64,000 bases of DNA, taken from Bradyrhizobium jicamae. Lineage in GTDB: Bacteria > Pseudomonadota > Alphaproteobacteria > Rhizobiales > Xanthobacteraceae. The stretch spans positions 1 through 64,000 of the forward strand of contig NZ_JAFCJX010000025.1 of the NCBI RefSeq assembly GCF_018130695.1. Reading direction: 5' to 3'. The translations under genes and the position numbers were made by a program. The notes beneath the pieces were generated by a model that made no database searches, was not told the origin of the DNA, and saw nothing but the letters and a program-made list of their open reading frames with translations. Each line of letters opens with the position of its first letter. The first letter of the stretch is position 1. Of this stretch, positions 8,527 through 16,495 are shown in pieces.

Positions 8527-10214
8527 CGCGCGGTGCGCGGCGTCTTGGTGTCGATGTCGCTGCGCTTGAGCAGATAGTCGAGTCCGCCGACGCGATACCA
8601 GCGATAGCCGTACGCTTCGATCAGCATGTTGTGGCGGCCGCGCTCGTCCGCGCGGCTGTGATCCTCGCTCAGGAGATTGACCAGGAGGTCGCCGGCGTCG
8701 TCGGGCAATCCGACCGCGAAGGAGATTTCGTGTGGTTCCTCGCTGAAATTGTGCACGAACAGCACCGAGTTGTTGCGCCAGTCGTAACGGATCACCAGCA
8801 CGGTCGGATCGCGCGTCGCGATCACCTTGAAGTCGCCCCAGCCGATCTCCGGCACTTCCTTGCGCATCCGGACGATGCGCTCGGTCCAGTTCAGCATCGA
8901 GTTCGGATCGCGCCGCTGCTTGGCGGCGTTGACGTGCTCATAGCCATAGGCGCCCTTGTCGATGACAGGGCAGCACGGCTCGTTGCTGGTGGTGAAGCCG
9001 GCATGCGGCTCGGTCGACCATTGCATCGGCGTGCGGGCGCAGCCGCGTTCGGGGAGGTCGAGATCGTCGCCCATTCCGAGCTCGTCGCCATAGCGGATCA
9101 CCGGCGTGCCGGGCAGGGTGCACATCAGGCTGTAGGCAAGCTCCAGCCGCCGCCGGTCGCCGCCGAGCATCGGTGCGAGCCGCCGGCGGATGCCGCGATC
9201 GTAGAGCTGCATGTCCTTGTCGGGGCCGAAGGCCTTGAACACGGTCTCGCGCTGCGCCTTGGTGAGGCGGCCGAGATCGAGTTCATCATGATTGCGCAGG
9301 AACAGCCCCCATTGCGCGGTCGCCGGCCGCGGCTTGGTGGCCATCAGGGATTTTGCGAGCGGGCGGGCGTCGGCAGAGGCCAGCGCGTAGAACATGTGCT
9401 GGTTGACGTGGAAGTTGAACATCATCTGCATGCGGTCGCCGTCGCGGCCGAAATAATCCATGTCGGTTTCGGGCAGCACATTGGCTTCGGCGAGGATGAT
9501 GGCGTCGCCCTGCCGCCATTGCAGGAATTCGCGGAACGCGCGCAGCATGTCGTATTGCTCGACCGGCTTGCGCACCTTGGCGCCCTTGGTCGCGATCACG
9601 AAGGGCACCGCGTCCATCCGGAAGCCGGAGACGCCAAGCTGGATCCAGAACCCCATGATCTTGAGGATCTCGGCCTGCACATGCGGGTTCGAGGTGTTGA
9701 GGTCGGGCTGGAAATCGTAGAAGCGGTGGAAGTACCAGGCGCCGGCCTGCTTGTCGCGCGACCAGGTCGACTTCTGCACCCCGGGAAACACCATGCCGGT
9801 GTTGGCATTGGCAGGCCGCTTGTCGGACCAGACATACCAGTCGCGATAGGGTGAGTCCTTCGCACTGCGTGCCGATTGAAACCAGGCGTGCTGGTCGGAG
9901 GTGTGGTTGACGACGAGGTCGATGATGACGCGGATGCCGCGCTGCCGGCAGCCATGGGTGAACTCGACGAAATCGCCCAGCGTGCCGTAGCGTGGATCGA
10001 CGCCGTAATAGTCGGAGATGTCGTAGCCGCCGTCCCGGTCCGGCGAGGGCTGGAACGGCATCAGCCAGATCGCGGTGATGCCGAGCCCGTGCAGATAATC
10101 CAGCCGCCGCATCAGGCCCTTGAAGTCGCCGATCCCATCTCCGTCGGCATCCATATAGGTGCCGACGGAGAGGCAATAGAACACGCCGTTCTTGTACCAG
10201 AGGTCGTCGATCAC
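8523..10214 (-). CDS. GH13 alpha-amylase family protein, trehalose-synthase-like
   Basis: This 563-residue GH13 protein most resembles the catalytic part of trehalose synthase / maltose alpha-D-glucosyltransferase. It opens with LWYKNGVFYCLSVGTYMDAD where TreS has an equivalent WYKxAVFYE...DSNGDGIGD segment. Catalytic residues are Asp201 (GFRMDAV), Glu243 (LAEANV) and Asp310 (LRNHDE). It could interconvert maltose and trehalose or act as a plain glucosidase; sequence alone does not decide. No signal peptide is seen. It ends tail to tail with the other GH13 gene, sharing 4 nt (8523-8526). Confidence 0.85.
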   Translation of the reverse strand: MIDDLWYKNGVFYCLSVGTYMDADGDGIGDFKGLMRRLDYLHGLGITAIWLMPFQPSPDRDGGYDISDYYGVDPRYGTLGDFVEFTHGCRQRGIRVIIDLVVNHTSDQHAWFQSARSAKDSPYRDWYVWSDKRPANANTGMVFPGVQKSTWSRDKQAGAWYFHRFYDFQPDLNTSNPHVQAEILKIMGFWIQLGVSGFRMDAVPFVIATKGAKVRKPVEQYDMLRAFREFLQWRQGDAIILAEANVLPETDMDYFGRDGDRMQMMFNFHVNQHMFYALASADARPLAKSLMATKPRPATAQWGLFLRNHDELDLGRLTKAQRETVFKAFGPDKDMQLYDRGIRRRLAPMLGGDRRRLELAYSLMCTLPGTPVIRYGDELGMGDDLDLPERGCARTPMQWSTEPHAGFTTSNEPCCPVIDKGAYGYEHVNAAKQRRDPNSMLNWTERIVRMRKEVPEIGWGDFKVIATRDPTVLVIRYDWRNNSVLFVHNFSEEPHEISFAVGLPDDAGDLLVNLLSEDHSRADERGRHNMLIEAYGYRWYRVGGLDYLLKRSDIDTKTPRTAR

Positions 10215-10277
10215 GAAGGTCGTCCTCGTCGCTCTATCAACCGCAGCGGTCGGGAGATAAGCGACGAAGGACGTGCG

Positions 10278-10305
10278 GGTTCCGGCCGCCTGGGCGACCG
10301 GAACC
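10278..10305. other. hairpin GGTTCCGG / CCGGAACC between GH13 and VWA genes
   Basis: This is a perfect 8-bp inverted repeat, GGTTCCGG at 10278-10285 and CCGGAACC at 10298-10305, with a 12-nt loop. It lies just downstream of the VWA stop and upstream of the GH13 start, both on the minus strand. There is no T-run, so it is a weak terminator at best. A related dyad lies on the far side of the VWA gene. Confidence 0.45.
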
Positions 10306-10314
10306 GTGCAAAGG

Positions 10315-11433
10315 TCAGCGCTTGATCTGCGCCTTCAGCGTGTCCTCGACGACGCGGTCGAATGACAAGACCTTCGGCGCATTGGCGCGCTTCTCGGCGA
10401 CGTATTTGTCGCGCTTGGCGACGAGGGCGGCGAGCTTCTCGTTCAACGCCTTGCGCTGCTCCATCTGCTTGCTGATCTCGGCGCTGCGTTGCTCCGGCTT
10501 CATGGCGCGGAGATTGTCGGGCAGCTCGTCGTCCTTGATCTTCGACAGATCGCTGCGGCCGGCGGTGACGTCGGCAACGAGGTCACCATCGCCGGTGACG
10601 GCTTCCGAGGTTGCCTTCGCGCGCTTGTTGATAAAGCTCGCCATCTCGGAGGCGCGCGCTGGCGAGGCCGCGGCCACCTCGGACAGTTGCTTGGTCTTGT
10701 ACTCGGTGCGCTTCTGCATCGCGCCCGGGCCGTAAGGGATGACGGTGCCGTTGATCTCGCGTTGCAGGATGATGATGTCCTCGTCGAACGGCGTCTCGAT
10801 CAGCACGACCTGGCCGCCGTCCTGCGGGATCGGGATGAAGCGGCCGTTGCCGTTCTGCGCGATGTCGCGCCAGACCCGCTCGGTGTCGGCGGCATTGCCG
10901 GCGAGCACGGCGTTGACGACGATGTCCTTCTGCTTGGCGGTCGCGAGCGTCACCGGATATTTGGTGTCCTGCGCATAGTCCATGTGCGGCGGCGCGTCGC
11001 CGACCAGGAAGACGATGCGTCTGGCCTCGCTGCCTTGGGTCCATTGCAGCTTGTTGACGGCGACATCGAGTGCCTCGTTGACGCTCTCCGGCCAGTCGCC
11101 GCCGCCGCGCGCCTTCAGCTCGAGCAGATTGGCGTACAGATCCTGGATGTCCCGCGTGAGCTCGATCTTCCTGGTGACGTAGTCGTCGCCGATGTCGCGA
11201 TAGGCGACGAGGCCCATGCGGATATCGGCGTCGGGATTGGAATCGACGATCGCGGTGGCGATCGACCAGATCTTGCGCTTGGCGCCCTCGATCAGGCCGC
11301 CCATCGAGCCCGTGGTGTCGAGCACGAAGGCGACCTCGACGGTCGGTTTTGCCAGCGCGGACGACAGTCCGGCGGTAAGTGGAAGGGCAGTGAGAGCTAG
11401 GGCGAGTGAGCGAAGCTTGATGTGTGACCTCAT
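10315..11433 (-). CDS. periplasmic von Willebrand factor A domain protein
   Basis: This is a 372-residue protein with a signal peptide at residues 1-28 (cleavage after SALA). A VWA domain follows directly, whose metal-ion-dependent adhesion site begins DTTGSMGG at 39-46. The VWA domain occupies roughly 30-220. The C-terminal third is rich in Lys, Glu and Ala and likely helical. VWA proteins bind partners through a metal ion; no partner is evident here. The start at 11433 has an excellent GGAGGAG ribosome site; a further in-frame ATG at 11508 would precede the signal peptide and is rejected. The gene is divergent from mmcB. Confidence 0.8.
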   Translation of the reverse strand: MRSHIKLRSLALALTALPLTAGLSSALAKPTVEVAFVLDTTGSMGGLIEGAKRKIWSIATAIVDSNPDADIRMGLVAYRDIGDDYVTRKIELTRDIQDLYANLLELKARGGGDWPESVNEALDVAVNKLQWTQGSEARRIVFLVGDAPPHMDYAQDTKYPVTLATAKQKDIVVNAVLAGNAADTERVWRDIAQNGNGRFIPIPQDGGQVVLIETPFDEDIIILQREINGTVIPYGPGAMQKRTEYKTKQLSEVAAASPARASEMASFINKRAKATSEAVTGDGDLVADVTAGRSDLSKIKDDELPDNLRAMKPEQRSAEISKQMEQRKALNEKLAALVAKRDKYVAEKRANAPKVLSFDRVVEDTLKAQIKR

Positions 11434-11447
11434 GGGTCTCCTCCAGT

Positions 11448-11475
11448 GGTTCCGTCCCCTCGGAACCAAGGTTCC
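11448..11475. promoter_or_regulatory. GGTTCC/GGAACC triple half-site upstream of the VWA gene
   Basis: GGTTCCG (11448-11454) and CGGAACC (11461-11467) form a perfect dyad, and GGTTCC repeats at 11470-11475. It sits immediately upstream of the VWA ribosome site in the divergent VWA/mmcB promoter region. It may be an operator or a leader hairpin. It does not fit the alphaproteobacterial SOS box GTTC-N7-GTTC. Confidence 0.4.
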
Positions 11476-11531
11476 ATCGGCATCGCGGTGGCTTGAGGCC
11501 GGAATCAAGGCGGTCTGGCCGCGAATTTGCG

Positions 11532-11567
11532 GCCGATTCCGGTGCGGCGACCGTTTGCGGAATCGGC
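11532..11567. promoter_or_regulatory. 10-bp perfect dyad upstream of mmcB
   Basis: GCCGATTCCG (11532-11541) is mirrored by CGGAATCGGC (11558-11567), with 16 nt between the arms. The right arm ends 13 nt before the mmcB start, so in mRNA it would form a hairpin near the ribosome site. The regulator, if any, is unknown. Confidence 0.4.
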
Positions 11568-11580
11568 TAGTCTCTCGTTC

Positions 11581-12066
11581 ATGGAATCGCCCGCCCGCCA
11601 GATCGCGCTCGTGCCTGCGCCCGACCGCCGCCAGTCGGAGACCGCGCTTGCGATCGCGCGGGGCACGGCGAGGCTTTTGAGATCGCTCGGATTTTCCTGC
11701 ATCAGCGAGTTGCCGCTGCCGTCCGGCCGCAGAGCCGATCTGGTGGCGCTGAACGACAAGGGCGAGATCTGGATCGTCGAGATCAAATCATCGGTCGAGG
11801 ATCTGCGCGCCGACCAGAAATGGCAGGACTACCGGATGCATTGCGACCGGCTGTTTTTCGCCTTCACGCAGGACCTGCCCTGCGAGATCTTTCCGGAAGA
11901 CACCGGCCTGATCATCGCCGATGCCTATGGCGCGCATCTGCACTGCGAGGCCCCTGAGCATCGGCTGCAGGCTGCGACGCGCAAGGCGATGACGGTGCGC
12001 TTTGCCATGGCGGCAGCGCAGCGGATCAACCGGCTGGTCGACCCGCAGGGGCATGGCGAGTTCTAG
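11581..12066 (+). CDS. mmcB: MmcB family DNA repair protein
   Basis: This 161-residue protein belongs to the MmcB family, described in Caulobacter as an SOS-regulated factor for mitomycin C resistance. A PD-(D/E)XK nuclease-like core is visible: Asp53 in RRADLVAL, then Glu67 and Lys69 in WIVEIKSS. This suggests a DNA end- or lesion-processing activity. The ATG at 11581 begins the family's conserved region; an open frame continues upstream to 11527 without support. The upstream region has inverted repeats but no exact GTTC-N7-GTTC LexA box that I can find, so SOS control is not shown here. Confidence 0.8.
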   Translation: MESPARQIALVPAPDRRQSETALAIARGTARLLRSLGFSCISELPLPSGRRADLVALNDKGEIWIVEIKSSVEDLRADQKWQDYRMHCDRLFFAFTQDLPCEIFPEDTGLIIADAYGAHLHCEAPEHRLQAATRKAMTVRFAMAAAQRINRLVDPQGHGEF

Positions 12067-12169
12067 CCAAGCCGATAAAATCGAAACTTTTCCAATAATC
12101 CGACCTTAACGGGGCCTCCGCTTATCTGCAGCCTGCGAATTCGCGAACTGCTGGGAGTGCAAGGCGACA

Positions 12170-12589
12170 ATGTTGGATCGGATCGAAGGAAGTTTTGCCG
12201 GCGACCACGATGCCAAGACGAAGATCGGCGCGGCTGTGAAGTATCTGCTCAGGGATCTCCGCGGCAGCGCTCACGACGATGCCGTACGAGAGATCATCGA
12301 TATCGTGCAGGGAGTCGCGAACGAACCGTCTTCGCGACAGGATGTGCCGGACAGTGCTGCAACACCGGCTCCGATGGGCAGCGTCAGCTACAAGTCCTAT
12401 GTGATCGATGCCTTCCGGCGTGACACCGATCGCTGGCGTTCGACGATCCGTCGGCAGGACGGCAAGAAGATCCGGATCGCCTCGCCGCCTGCGGTGGTCG
12501 ATCACGCCACCACGGGATCGGATGCGCTCACCGCCGAGAAGGCGGTCGAGTTTGCCAAGCGCACGATCGACGCCGGCGGCGTGATGTAA
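12170..12589 (+). CDS. hypothetical protein, 139 residues
   Basis: I do not recognise the family. The gene has a plausible start (ATG at 12170, with GGGAG and AAGGCG just before it) and GC-rich third codon positions like its neighbours. The product is soluble and charged, with an acidic helical N-terminal half, a Ser/Ala/Pro linker near residues 50-68 and a basic segment RRDTDRWRSTIRRQDGKK near 83-100. No membrane segment, signal or catalytic motif is seen. It converges on regR, with a terminator palindrome between them. Confidence 0.6.
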   Translation: MLDRIEGSFAGDHDAKTKIGAAVKYLLRDLRGSAHDDAVREIIDIVQGVANEPSSRQDVPDSAATPAPMGSVSYKSYVIDAFRRDTDRWRSTIRRQDGKKIRIASPPAVVDHATTGSDALTAEKAVEFAKRTIDAGGVM

Positions 12590-12603
12590 TCCGCAAACGA
12601 AAA

Positions 12604-12623
12604 CGCCGCGCAATTGCGCGGCG
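12604..12623. terminator. bidirectional terminator palindrome
   Basis: CGCCGCG (12604-12610) and CGCGGCG (12617-12623) flank CAATTG, making a perfect 20-bp palindrome. On the minus strand it is followed by TTTTCG, fitting a factor-independent terminator for regR. On the plus strand the T-run is poor. It lies between the stops of two convergent genes. Confidence 0.7.
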
Positions 12624-12650
12624 CTCCCGTCTTCCGAAACCTGAAATCCC

Positions 12651-13205
12651 TTAGCGCGGTGCGCGCTTGGCGAGAATCCGCTGCAGCGTGCGGCGGTGCA
12701 TGTTGAGCCGGCGCGCGGTTTCCGAGACGTTGCGGTTGCACATCTCGTAGATGCGCTGGATGTGCTCCCAGCGCACGCGGTCGGCCGACATCGGGTTGGT
12801 CGGCAGCTCCGACTTCTCGGTGCCGCTCGCGAGCAGCGCGGCGACGACGTCGTCGGCATCCGCAGGCTTGGAGAGATAGTCGACGGCGCCCATCTTCACC
12901 GCGGTCACGGCGGTGGCGATGTTGCCATAGCCGGTCAGCACGATCGCGCGGGCATCGGGCCGCTTGCGCTTCAGCGCGGACACGACATCGAGCCCGTTGC
13001 CGTCACCGAGACGCAGATCGACCACCGCGAAGGCGGGCGCCGCGCGGCCGATCTCGGCAATGCCGTCGGACACCGTATCGCATGACTTCACCGCGAAGCC
13101 GCGAGTCTCCATGGCGCGCGACAGGCGCTCCAGGAACGGCTTGTCATCCTCGACAATGAGGAGCGAGCGGTCGGTGATTTCATTCAGTTCGACAGTGGCG
13201 TTCAC
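12651..13205 (-). CDS. regR: redox response regulator RegR/ActR (RegA/PrrA family)
   Basis: This is a 184-residue response regulator of the RegA/PrrA/ActR group, which in Bradyrhizobium activates nitrogen-fixation and microaerobic genes under low oxygen. The receiver domain (about 14-125) has Asp20/Asp21, the phospho-acceptor Asp63 in VVDLRLGDGNG, Thr91 and Lys113. A short Fis-type helix-turn-helix, NVSETARRLNMHRRTLQRIL, closes the protein. The start is GTG at 13205, the only reasonable one in frame, with a weak ribosome site. It lies 118 nt downstream of regS on the same strand, so co-transcription is likely. Confidence 0.92.
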   Translation of the reverse strand: MNATVELNEITDRSLLIVEDDKPFLERLSRAMETRGFAVKSCDTVSDGIAEIGRAAPAFAVVDLRLGDGNGLDVVSALKRKRPDARAIVLTGYGNIATAVTAVKMGAVDYLSKPADADDVVAALLASGTEKSELPTNPMSADRVRWEHIQRIYEMCNRNVSETARRLNMHRRTLQRILAKRAPR

Positions 13206-13323
13206 GGTCCATTTTTCCCAGTTATCGATCTACAAAATATGGCGTGGCAGTGCGGCGTTGCCAAGGCAGCCTAAAGTCGCGATATCAGCATGCCTAATGC
13301 CAGACGCGTGATCGAGAACCGTT

Positions 13324-14649
13324 CTATGACACCGCCTCACCTTCGAGGGAGGTGCCTTCCTCGAAGCGCTCGCGCGGCCAGACGATCTGCACCACGCAGC
13401 CGTGATCGGGGAAAACGCGATTGGTAAACGAAACCTTTGCGCCGGTCCGCTCCAGCAGGGTGCGGGCGATGAAAACGCCAAGTCCCAGGCCGCCATGGGC
13501 ATTTTTGGCCTCATCCGCGCTGCGCCGGCGCGACAGATAGGGTTCCCCGATCCGCTTCAGCATGTCCGGTGCAATGCCGGGGCCGTCGTCGGAGATCACG
13601 ATCTCGACCGTTTCGGCATTCCACCACGCGTTCACCTCGACGGTCTGGTGGGCAAAATCGACGGCATTTTCCAGGATGTTTCCGACGCCATAGAGGATCG
13701 CGGGGTTGCGGGCGCCGACCGGCTCGCGCGTCGGTGCGACAGCTAGCCGCACCTTGATGGCGACCCCGAAATCGCGATGCGGCGCCACCGTCTCCTCGAT
13801 CAGGGTCGACAGCTTCATCTGGTCGAAGGGCGCACCGCTCGAGGACAGCTGGGTGATCTTGCCGAGGATGTCGCGGCAGCGCTGCGCCTGCTCATGCAGT
13901 GTCTTCAGTTCGCCGGCGAGGTGCGGGTCGGTCACCGTCTTCTCCAGCTCGCGCGCGATCAGGAAGATGGTCGCAAGCGGCGTGCCGAGCTCGTGGGCGG
14001 CGGCGGCGGCGAGGCCGTCGAGCTGGGTCAGGTGCTGCTCGCGCGTCAGCACCAGCTCGGTCGCGGCCAGCGCGTCGGAGAGTTGCCGCGCCTCCTCGGT
14101 GATCTGAAACGCATAGAGGCTGGTCACGCCGATCGCCAGCACGATCGAGAGCCAGACGGCGACGAGATAGATCGGCGGCAGCACCAGCGGGTCGTCGGCA
14201 TCCCATGGCAATGGCAGATGGAAGTAGAACAGCGCCGAGGCGCAGGCGACCGCGAGCAGGCCGAGCGCAATGGTCAGCCGGACCGGCAGCACGGTCGCCG
14301 AGATCAGCACCGGCGCCAGGAACAGGAACGAGAACGGGTTCTGCAGGCCGCCGGTGAAGTACAGCAGCGCTGCGAGCTCGACGATGTTGAGCGCGAGCAG
14401 GCCTGCCGCATAGAGCGGCTCCAGCCGCTGCATCGGGTTGAAGGCGACCTGCAGCGCCAGATTGAGCAGCGCCGAGAAGCTGACGATGCTGACGCAGGGG
14501 ATGATCGGAACCTCGAACTCCAGGCCCTGGGCCACGATGAAGATCGCGACCAACTGACCAAGGGCGGCGAGCCAGCGCAGCCGCAGGATCGTGTCCAGAC
14601 GGACGTAACGGCGCGGCTGGCTGATGTCGGAGACGGCAATGTCGGTCAT
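13324..14649 (-). CDS. regS: redox sensor histidine kinase RegS/ActS (RegB/PrrB family)
   Basis: This 441-residue membrane kinase has several N-terminal transmembrane helices and a cytoplasmic kinase domain. The family's quinone-binding loop GGLQNPF is intact at 100-106. The phospho-accepting His219 lies in AAAHELGTPLATI. The redox-active cysteine expected in this family is present as Cys258 in AQRCRDIL. The N-box GNILENAVDFA and G-boxes follow. It phosphorylates RegR, encoded next, in response to quinone and redox state. It is divergent from the ABC exporter genes. Confidence 0.92.
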   Translation of the reverse strand: MTDIAVSDISQPRRYVRLDTILRLRWLAALGQLVAIFIVAQGLEFEVPIIPCVSIVSFSALLNLALQVAFNPMQRLEPLYAAGLLALNIVELAALLYFTGGLQNPFSFLFLAPVLISATVLPVRLTIALGLLAVACASALFYFHLPLPWDADDPLVLPPIYLVAVWLSIVLAIGVTSLYAFQITEEARQLSDALAATELVLTREQHLTQLDGLAAAAAHELGTPLATIFLIARELEKTVTDPHLAGELKTLHEQAQRCRDILGKITQLSSSGAPFDQMKLSTLIEETVAPHRDFGVAIKVRLAVAPTREPVGARNPAILYGVGNILENAVDFAHQTVEVNAWWNAETVEIVISDDGPGIAPDMLKRIGEPYLSRRRSADEAKNAHGGLGLGVFIARTLLERTGAKVSFTNRVFPDHGCVVQIVWPRERFEEGTSLEGEAVS

Positions 14650-14757
14650 GTCGGGAGTTTAGCTGGAGGGCAGGCCGACCACAAATTCGCGACCTGTCTC
14701 AATGATTTCGGGGCGCGCCTTGCGCTTGTTCTCGCAATGGCCCAATGAACGGAGCCA

Positions 14758-15552
14758 ATGCAACAAGGCAAGACAGGTCCGGGGCAATCGGCCGCGGCCG
14801 ATTCCGGCGGATCGGCGGCGATCGATGTCGCGCATCTCGTCAAGGTCTACAAGACCACGCGCGCGGTTGACGGTGTGACGTTTCGCATCGCGCGCGGCAG
14901 CATCACCGGGCTGCTCGGCGGCAACGGCGCCGGCAAGACCACGACGATCGCCATGATCATGGGCCTGGTGCTGCCGACCTCCGGCCGCATCCAGGTGCTT
15001 GGCGCGAAGATGCCGGAGCAGAGTTATGACGTGCTCGGCCGGATGAATTTCGAGAGCCCCTATGTCGACATGCCGATGCGGCTCACGGTGCGGCAGAACC
15101 TGACGATTTTCGGCCGGCTCTACGCGGTGAAGCAGCTGAAGGAGCGGATCGATCAGCTCGCCTCCGATCTCGACCTGAAGGATTTCCTCGACCGCCCCAA
15201 CGGAAAACTCTCGGCCGGCCAGAAGACGCGCGTGGCGCTGGCGAAGGCGCTGATCAACGAGCCCGAGCTGCTGCTGCTGGACGAGCCGACGGCCTCGCTC
15301 GATCCGGATACGGCGGACTGGGTGCGCCAGCATCTTCAGACCTATCGCAAGGCCCGCGACGCCACCATCCTGCTCGCATCGCACAACATGCTGGAGGTCG
15401 AGCGGCTCTGCGACCGCGTCATCATCATGAAGCGCGGCAAGATCGAGGATGACGACACGCCCGACGGCATCATGGCGCGCTACAACCGCGATACGCTGGA
15501 AGAGGTGTTTCTCGACGTCGCGCGCGGACGGGTGCGGGAAGGCGCGTCATGA
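14758..15552 (+). CDS. ABC-2 type exporter, ATP-binding protein
   Basis: This 264-residue ABC ATPase has Walker A GGNGAGKT at 54-61, signature LSAGQKTRVALAKAL and Walker B LLLLDEPTASLDP. It couples ATP hydrolysis to export through the membrane protein encoded next, with which it overlaps by ATGA (15549-15552). GGAG precedes the ATG. The signature LSAGQ instead of LSGGQ is a common variant. The substrate is unknown; ABC-2 pairs carry drugs, lipids or polysaccharides. Confidence 0.88.
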   Translation: MQQGKTGPGQSAAADSGGSAAIDVAHLVKVYKTTRAVDGVTFRIARGSITGLLGGNGAGKTTTIAMIMGLVLPTSGRIQVLGAKMPEQSYDVLGRMNFESPYVDMPMRLTVRQNLTIFGRLYAVKQLKERIDQLASDLDLKDFLDRPNGKLSAGQKTRVALAKALINEPELLLLDEPTASLDPDTADWVRQHLQTYRKARDATILLASHNMLEVERLCDRVIIMKRGKIEDDDTPDGIMARYNRDTLEEVFLDVARGRVREGAS

Positions 15553-16370
15553 GTGACGTTGTCACCAGTCATCACGGTTTCGCGCCGCATCGCGTCAATG
15601 CGATGGTGCTGCGCTATTGGTATCTCCTGCTATCGTCCTGGCCGCGGCTGCTTGAGCTCGTGTACTGGCCGACGCTGCAGATCATCACCTGGGGTTTTCT
15701 GCAGAACTACATCTCGCAGACATCCGGGTTCTTCGCCCGCGCCGGCGGCTCGCTGATCGGCGCCGTGATCCTCTGGGACATCCTGTTCCGCGGCCAGCTC
15801 GGCTTCTCGATCTCCTTCCTCGAGGAGATGTGGTCGCGCAACCTCGGCAACCTGATGATGAGCCCGCTGAAGCCGATCGAGTTCCTGATCTCGCTGATGA
15901 TCATGAGCCTGATCCGGCTGGCGATCGGCGTGATCCCGATGACGGTGCTGGCCTATTTCTTCTTCGGCTTCAATTTCTACAGCCTCGGCCTGCCGCTGAT
16001 CGCCTTCTTCTGCAATCTGATCTTCATCAGCTGGTCGGTCGGCGTATTTGCCTCCGGCCTCGTGCTGCGCAACGGGCTCGGCGCCGAGAGTATCGTGTGG
16101 ACGCTGATGTTCGCGGTGATGCCGCTCGCCTGCGTCTATTACCCGGCCGAGGTGCTGCCGGTCTGGCTGCAATATGTCGCCTGGGCGCTGCCGCCGACCT
16201 ATGTGTTCGAGGGAATGCGCGCGCTCCTGATCGATCACACCTTCCGTGGCGACCTGATGGTGCAGGCGCTGGTCATCAACGCCGTCCTGTTCGCTGCATC
16301 TTTTGCGACCTTCCTTGCCCTTTTGCGCGGCGCCAAGCGCCATGGCTCGCTCCTGGCAGGTGGTGAATAA
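15549..16370 (+). CDS. ABC-2 type exporter, permease protein
   Basis: This 273-residue membrane protein has about six hydrophobic segments and the typical ABC-2 C-terminal block, where a PAEVLPVWLQYVAWALPPTY segment precedes GMRALL. It forms the transmembrane half of the exporter with the preceding ATPase. The 4-nt overlap implies translational coupling. Gene order and lengths fit a simple two-gene exporter; no substrate-specific neighbour is present. Confidence 0.87.
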   Translation: MSDVVTSHHGFAPHRVNAMVLRYWYLLLSSWPRLLELVYWPTLQIITWGFLQNYISQTSGFFARAGGSLIGAVILWDILFRGQLGFSISFLEEMWSRNLGNLMMSPLKPIEFLISLMIMSLIRLAIGVIPMTVLAYFFFGFNFYSLGLPLIAFFCNLIFISWSVGVFASGLVLRNGLGAESIVWTLMFAVMPLACVYYPAEVLPVWLQYVAWALPPTYVFEGMRALLIDHTFRGDLMVQALVINAVLFAASFATFLALLRGAKRHGSLLAGGE

Positions 16371-16495
16371 ATGTCACTTTCCCGTGGATTCTCGCGCATT
16401 TAGCCCTTTGGGAGCACGAATTATACCGAGGTGTGCATTGACGCATTATTTTGCATTCGACAGGATGTTGCGTCGCAAAAGTGGGATTTGAAGAC

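Noticed and set aside
11434..11580. LexA/SOS box upstream of mmcB
   Set aside because: GTTC and GAAC half-sites exist, but none at the N7 spacing of the alphaproteobacterial box.
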